Assembly: GCA_023393375.1 (NCBI GenBank)
Contig: JAEWLI010000135.1
Location: 1-9,657, forward strand
Length of the DNA: 9,657 nucleotides
DNA from: Bacteroidota bacterium
GTDB lineage: Bacteria > Bacteroidota > Bacteroidia > Cytophagales > Cyclobacteriaceae
Direction of reading: 5' to 3'
Shown: piece after piece, positions 6,695 through 9,657 of the stretch
Position numbering within the stretch: the first letter of the stretch is position 1
Layout of the letters: every line of letters begins with the position of its first letter
Notes under the pieces: generated by a model
Database searches by the model: none
Seen by the model: only the letters and a program-made list of their open reading frames with translations
What the model was told of the DNA's origin: nothing
Position numbers and translations under genes: made by a program

Positions 6695-6863
6695 AGGTTT
6701 TTCCTGTATTGTTAATAAAATGATTGTTTTTCAAACCTGTTTTTCACACGATGACAAACTCAAACATTCAATTTTTTATTCCTTGACGTCGTTGGTTTTC
6801 AGATTCAAATGGTTTCTGATCAGGAATTAATTTTAGTATGTTAAAGAATTAATAAAATATGAT

Positions 6864-6894
6864 TCTGTTAAGTTTAAAAGATGCCCTATTTTTG
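6864..6894 (+). promoter_or_regulatory. Promoter of hldD
   Basis: TCTG at 6864-6867 and TATTTTTG at 6887-6894 are separated by 19 bp, matching the Bacteroidota -33/-7 arrangement with an exact TAnnTTTG. The ATG at 6912 is 17 bp beyond the box, so the leader is about 10 nt. The rest of the divergent spacer (6695-6860) is AT-rich with no recognised site. Confidence 0.55.
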
Positions 6895-6911
6895 CAAAAA
6901 ATCATATCGCT

Positions 6912-7877
6912 ATGATCGTAGTTACAGGAGCCGCAGGCTTTATAGGAAGTTGCCTGATCAGAAAATTAAATGACCACAATTTTAATGCAATCATTGCAGT
7001 AGATGATTTCACAAAAACTGAAAAACTGCAAAACCTCGAAGGGAAAAAAATCATGCAAAAGGTTCCCCGGGCAGATTTTTTTACGTGGCTAGATAAAAAT
7101 TACCGCACAGTAGAATTTATTTTCCACATTGGCGCACGTACTGATACTACAGAATTTGATTGGGAAATATTCAAAAAACTTAATTTGGAGTACAGCCAAC
7201 AGGTATGGCAGAAATGTGTAGCATATCAGATTCCTCTGGTGTATGCCTCATCGGCCGCAACCTATGGTATGGGTGAATTGGGATATAAAGATGATGAACA
7301 ACAAATCCCTCAGTTAAAACCATTAAATCCTTATGGCGATTCGAAAAATGAATTTGATAAATGGGCACTTATTCAAAAAGACAAACCATTCTTTTGGGCA
7401 GGATTGAAGTTTTTTAACGTGTATGGGCCTAATGAATATCACAAAGGCAGAATGGCTTCTGTAATCTGGCATGCCTTTAACCAAATTAAGGCCACAGGCA
7501 AAATGAAACTTTTCCGTTCTCACAAGCCGGAATATAAAGATGGTGAGCAAATGCGGGATTTTATTTATGTAAAAGACCTCACGGATGTTTGTTATTTCTT
7601 AATGCATCACCGCAAGGACTCCGGCATCTATAATTTGGGGACAGGAAAAGCACGGTCGTTTTTAGACCTTACAAGAGCTACTTTTGCTGCCATGGGTGTT
7701 CAGGAAAATATTGAATTCGTAGATACTCCGGCTGATATCAGGGACAAATATCAATACTTTACAGAAGCAGAAATGCAAAAATTAAGAGCTATAGGCTATA
7801 CCACTCCCTTTCATTCCCTTGAAGATGGGGTTACTTCTTATGTAAAAGAGTATTTGGTGCACGTGAAATATTTGTAG
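6912..7877 (+). CDS. hldD: ADP-L-glycero-D-manno-heptose 6-epimerase
   Basis: HldD (RfaD) converts ADP-D-glycero-beta-D-manno-heptose to the L-glycero form, the last step in making the heptose donor for the lipopolysaccharide inner core. It acts in the cytoplasm. The 321-residue protein is an extended short-chain dehydrogenase. The dinucleotide-binding loop GAAGFIGS is at 6-13, and Asp31-Asp32 follow strand 2. SSAATYG is at 113-119, and the catalytic Tyr141 and Lys145 lie in PYGDSK. NVYGPNEYHKGRMAS at 169-183 carries Lys178, which aligns with the second acid/base residue of the E. coli enzyme. The length equals that of characterised HldD (about 310-320). The ATG at 6912 opens directly onto the nucleotide-binding strand. 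The decarboxylase gene starts 65 bp downstream on the same strand across a heptamer repeat, so a shared transcript is possible though no pathway link is evident. No other heptose gene is in the window. Confidence 0.95.
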   Translation: MIVVTGAAGFIGSCLIRKLNDHNFNAIIAVDDFTKTEKLQNLEGKKIMQKVPRADFFTWLDKNYRTVEFIFHIGARTDTTEFDWEIFKKLNLEYSQQVWQKCVAYQIPLVYASSAATYGMGELGYKDDEQQIPQLKPLNPYGDSKNEFDKWALIQKDKPFFWAGLKFFNVYGPNEYHKGRMASVIWHAFNQIKATGKMKLFRSHKPEYKDGEQMRDFIYVKDLTDVCYFLMHHRKDSGIYNLGTGKARSFLDLTRATFAAMGVQENIEFVDTPADIRDKYQYFTEAEMQKLRAIGYTTPFHSLEDGVTSYVKEYLVHVKYL

Positions 7878-7924
7878 TTCAAAGTTCAAAGTTCAAGGTT
7901 TAAGGTTCAAAGTTTAAAGTTCAA
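7878..7924 (+). repeat. Tandem 7-bp repeat, TTCAAAG type, six units and a partial
   Basis: Directly after the hldD stop codon come TTCAAAG, TTCAAAG, TTCAAGG, TTTAAGG, TTCAAAG, TTTAAAG and a partial TTCAA. The only changes are transitions (C/T and A/G) at two positions. It fills most of the 65-bp gap before the decarboxylase gene, leaving 18 bp for its leader. Confidence 0.95.
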
Positions 7925-7942
7925 TAATTTATACCCCAAAAG

Positions 7943-9361
7943 ATGAATTCCGAAGATTTTCGTAGTTACGCCCATGAAATGGTGGACTGGATGGCTGATT
8001 ATTTCGACAACATCGAAAAACTGCCGGTTACACCAAAACTAAATCCGGGCGATATAAAAAAATCACTGCCCACTAATGCTCCAAATGTGGGAGAAGGAAT
8101 GGATCAGATCTTTAAAGATTTTAAAGAGAAGATTTTACCGGGAATGACGCACTGGCAACACCCCGGATTTTTCGGTTATTTTCCTGCCACTAACAGTAAA
8201 CCGTCAGTACTTGCAGAGATGCTTACATCTACCATGGGGGCACAATGCATGATTTGGCTTACTTCGCCTGCTGCAGCTGAATTGGAAGAAGTAGTAATGA
8301 ATTGGCTGAAAAAGATGATGGGACTTCCTGATTCATTTACTGGCGTAATACAGGATACGGCTTCAACAGCCACTTTATGCGCCATACTGACTGCCCGGGA
8401 AAAACAATCATCTTTCCAAATCAATCAAAACGGTTTTAGTGGGAATGAAAAATATGTAGTCTATTGTTCTGAACATGCGCACTCATCTGTTGACAAGGCT
8501 GTAAAAATAGCTGGAATAGGAATAGAAAACCTGGTTAAGATTGAGGTGGATGAAACTTTTGCCATAAAACCTGCTAATTTGGAAGCCAGGATCAAAAGTG
8601 ATATAGCAGCAGGGAAACAACCATTATGTGTAGTAGCTGCCATTGGCACTACCAGTTCCACAGCCATCGATCCATTGGAAGAGATAGGGGAAATTTGTAA
8701 TCAACACCAAATATGGCTGCATGTAGATGGTGCGTATGCAGGGTCAGCGTTGGTATTACCTGAAATGCGCTGGATGATCAAAGGTATGGAAATGGCTGAT
8801 TCTTTTGTATTCAATCCACACAAATGGATGTTTACCAATTTTGACTGCTCAGCTTATTTTGTAAAAGATCCTCAAACATTAATTAATACTTTCACTATTA
8901 CCCCAGAATATCTGAAAACCGCTGCCGACAACGAGGTGAACAATTACAGGGATTGGGGGATTCAATTGGGCAGACGATTCAGAGCACTGAAACTCTGGTT
9001 TGTGATCCGGTCATATGGTGTGGAAGGTTTGCAGAAAAAATTCCGCCATTATCTGCAGTTGGCACAATGGTTTAAAAATCAGGTGGAACAACATGATGAT
9101 TTTGAATTACTGGCTCCTGTACCACTTAGTACGGTTTGTTTCCGCTATACTCCGAAAAATCTTAATAATCAAGAAGAAATCAATCGCTTAAACGAGCAGC
9201 TTCTAAAGGAAATCAACAAGCATGATCAAATATTCCTGACACATACTAAATTAAACAATAAATATGCTATCCGGTTGGCAATAGGCCAGACAGAAACTGC
9301 CGATAAGCATGTGAGGCAGGCCTGGGAAATTGTTCGTGAGGCAGCTTTGTTGGTGAGTTGA
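7943..9361 (+). CDS. PLP-dependent group II decarboxylase, aromatic-L-amino-acid decarboxylase type
   Basis: A 472-residue cytoplasmic enzyme expected to remove CO2 from an aromatic L-amino acid (tyrosine, tryptophan, phenylalanine or DOPA) to give the amine. It aligns over the full length of animal DDC and bacterial tyrosine/tryptophan decarboxylases. Visible motifs: WQHPGFFGYFPA (71-82), TSPAAAELEEVVMNWL (107-122), SEHAHSSVDKA with the PLP-stacking His180, HVDGAYAGSA with Asp262 binding the pyridine nitrogen, and FNPHKW with the PLP lysine Lys294. PEYLK (321-325) in the mobile loop keeps the Tyr that in DDC (Tyr332) gives decarboxylation; insect and plant aldehyde synthases have Phe there. 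LGRRFRALKLWFVIRSYG (342-359) follows. The ATG at 7943 follows an AAAAG stretch that may act as ribosome site. Substrate choice cannot be read reliably. Repeat arrays lie on both sides of the gene. Confidence 0.93.
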   Translation: MNSEDFRSYAHEMVDWMADYFDNIEKLPVTPKLNPGDIKKSLPTNAPNVGEGMDQIFKDFKEKILPGMTHWQHPGFFGYFPATNSKPSVLAEMLTSTMGAQCMIWLTSPAAAELEEVVMNWLKKMMGLPDSFTGVIQDTASTATLCAILTAREKQSSFQINQNGFSGNEKYVVYCSEHAHSSVDKAVKIAGIGIENLVKIEVDETFAIKPANLEARIKSDIAAGKQPLCVVAAIGTTSSTAIDPLEEIGEICNQHQIWLHVDGAYAGSALVLPEMRWMIKGMEMADSFVFNPHKWMFTNFDCSAYFVKDPQTLINTFTITPEYLKTAADNEVNNYRDWGIQLGRRFRALKLWFVIRSYGVEGLQKKFRHYLQLAQWFKNQVEQHDDFELLAPVPLSTVCFRYTPKNLNNQEEINRLNEQLLKEINKHDQIFLTHTKLNNKYAIRLAIGQTETADKHVRQAWEIVREAALLVS

Positions 9362-9366
9362 TATTT

Positions 9367-9440
9367 GGGGAGTTGGGGAGTTGGGGAAATAGCTCGTAGT
9401 AAAATGATGAGTTGGGGAGTTGTGAAGGAGGTGAGTTGGA
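9367..9440 (+). repeat. G-rich repeat around the 8-bp unit GGGGAGTT
   Basis: Beginning six bases after the decarboxylase stop codon, GGGGAGTT occurs at 9367-9374 and 9375-9382, with a partial GGGGAA at 9383-9388. After a short gap the motif GAGTTGGGGAGTTG recurs near 9409-9422, followed by the degenerate GGAGGTGAGTTGGAGGG. Three G4 runs are close together. No hairpin terminator is seen after the gene. Confidence 0.75.
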
Positions 9441-9463
9441 GGGTTCCTTATTCCCCTTGATCC

Positions 9464-9484
9464 TTGTTGCTTGTTGCTTGTTCA
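9464..9484 (+). repeat. Short 7-bp repeat, TTGTTGC
   Basis: TTGTTGC at 9464-9470 and 9471-9477, then the diverged TTGTTCA at 9478-9484. It is too short to mean much alone, but it has the same period as the arrays on either side. Confidence 0.6.
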
Positions 9485-9510
9485 AACACTACTAATTTTT
9501 AATTCTCTCA

Positions 9511-9573
9511 GCTCTCCGCCCCATGCTCTCCGCTCTATGCTCTCTGCCCTCAGCTCTCCGCCCTCTGCCTCTT
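9511..9573 (+). repeat. Degenerate tandem 7-bp array, GCTCTCC type
   Basis: Nine consecutive 7-bp units each begin with GC: GCTCTCC, GCCCCAT, GCTCTCC, GCTCTAT, GCTCTCT, GCCCTCA, GCTCTCC, GCCCTCT and GCCTCTT. Apart from the G at position 1 (and occasional A) the plus strand is all pyrimidine. No gene is present from 9362 to the window end. Confidence 0.9.
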
Positions 9574-9580
9574 TTTCTAC

Positions 9581-9657
9581 CAGCTACGAGATATCAGCTA
9601 CGAACTTGCTCCTTGCTCTCTGCCCTCCGCTCTCCGCCCTCCGCCCTCCGCCCTCCG
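9581..9657 (+). repeat. 7-bp-period array: CAGCTAC units, then GCCCTCC-type units to the window edge
   Basis: CAGCTACGA occurs at 9581-9589 and 9595-9603, exactly 14 bp apart, and leads in the same 7-bp phase into GCTCCTT (9608), GCTCTCT (9615), GCCCTCC (9622), GCTCTCC (9629) and three GCCCTCC units (9636, 9643, 9650). The last copies are identical, and the array is cut by the window edge, so its true length is unknown. Confidence 0.9.

Noticed and set aside
6661..6911. T-box or leader-peptide control of leuS
   Set aside because: The predicted leader is about 20 nt, with no Leu-codon run and no T-box consensus.
9267..9485. Minus-strand ORF of 72 codons rich in Pro, Ser and Asn
   Set aside because: It is a translation of the end of the decarboxylase gene and the G-rich repeats. 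The repeated NSPTKLP-like peptide comes from the DNA repeat.
9511..9657. CRISPR array
   Set aside because: Units are 7 bp with no unique spacers and no cas genes nearby.

Overview
The window comes from an AT-rich Gram-negative genome, most probably a member of the Bacteroidota near the Chitinophagaceae or Sphingobacteriales. Three things suggest this. The gene starts lack purine-rich Shine-Dalgarno sites. Several genes are preceded by boxes close to the Bacteroidota -7 element TAnnTTTG, at 6887-6894 (+), 6687-6694 (-) and 2161-2168 (+). The LeuRS, HldD and decarboxylase proteins read like members of that phylum. HldD also implies a heptose-containing lipopolysaccharide. The genus-level placement is inference.

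Layout, left to right. Bases 1-48 may hold the first codons of a leftward gene cut by the window edge. Bases 117-1604 (+) encode an NhaP2/CvrA-type cation:proton antiporter with a C-terminal RCK_C domain. Bases 1605-3740 form a small accessory segment. It contains a leftward ORF with only the C-terminal half of a MazF/PemK toxin (1655-2086), and a Xre/MbcA/ParS-type antitoxin (2185-2676, +) facing, tail to tail, a RES-domain NAD-consuming toxin (2699-3169, -). It also contains a broken N-terminal fragment of an MmeI/YeeA-like DNA methyltransferase (about 3482-3650, +), which I found by reading across several frameshifts. This segment ends at a tRNA-Leu(CAG) gene.

The translation block is leuS (3895-6660, -) followed 31 bp later on the same strand by tRNA-Leu(CAG) (3780-3863, -) and an intrinsic terminator. 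The synthetase and one of its own substrates are therefore probably on one transcript. Rightward from the divergent spacer lie hldD (6912-7877) and a group II PLP-dependent aromatic-L-amino-acid-type decarboxylase (7943-9361). The decarboxylase is bracketed by 7-bp-period repeat arrays: TTCAAAG-type upstream, and GCTCTCC/GCCCTCC-type downstream running off the window edge. An 8-bp G-rich repeat also lies just after its stop codon.

The features most worth a second look are the convergent Xre/RES toxin-antitoxin pair (the usual order is an antitoxin-toxin operon), the decayed methyltransferase, the MazF C-terminal half without its N-terminal half, the leuS-tRNA-Leu linkage and the heptamer arrays. 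I see no intact mobile element, integrase or CRISPR array, and no clearly new multi-gene system.
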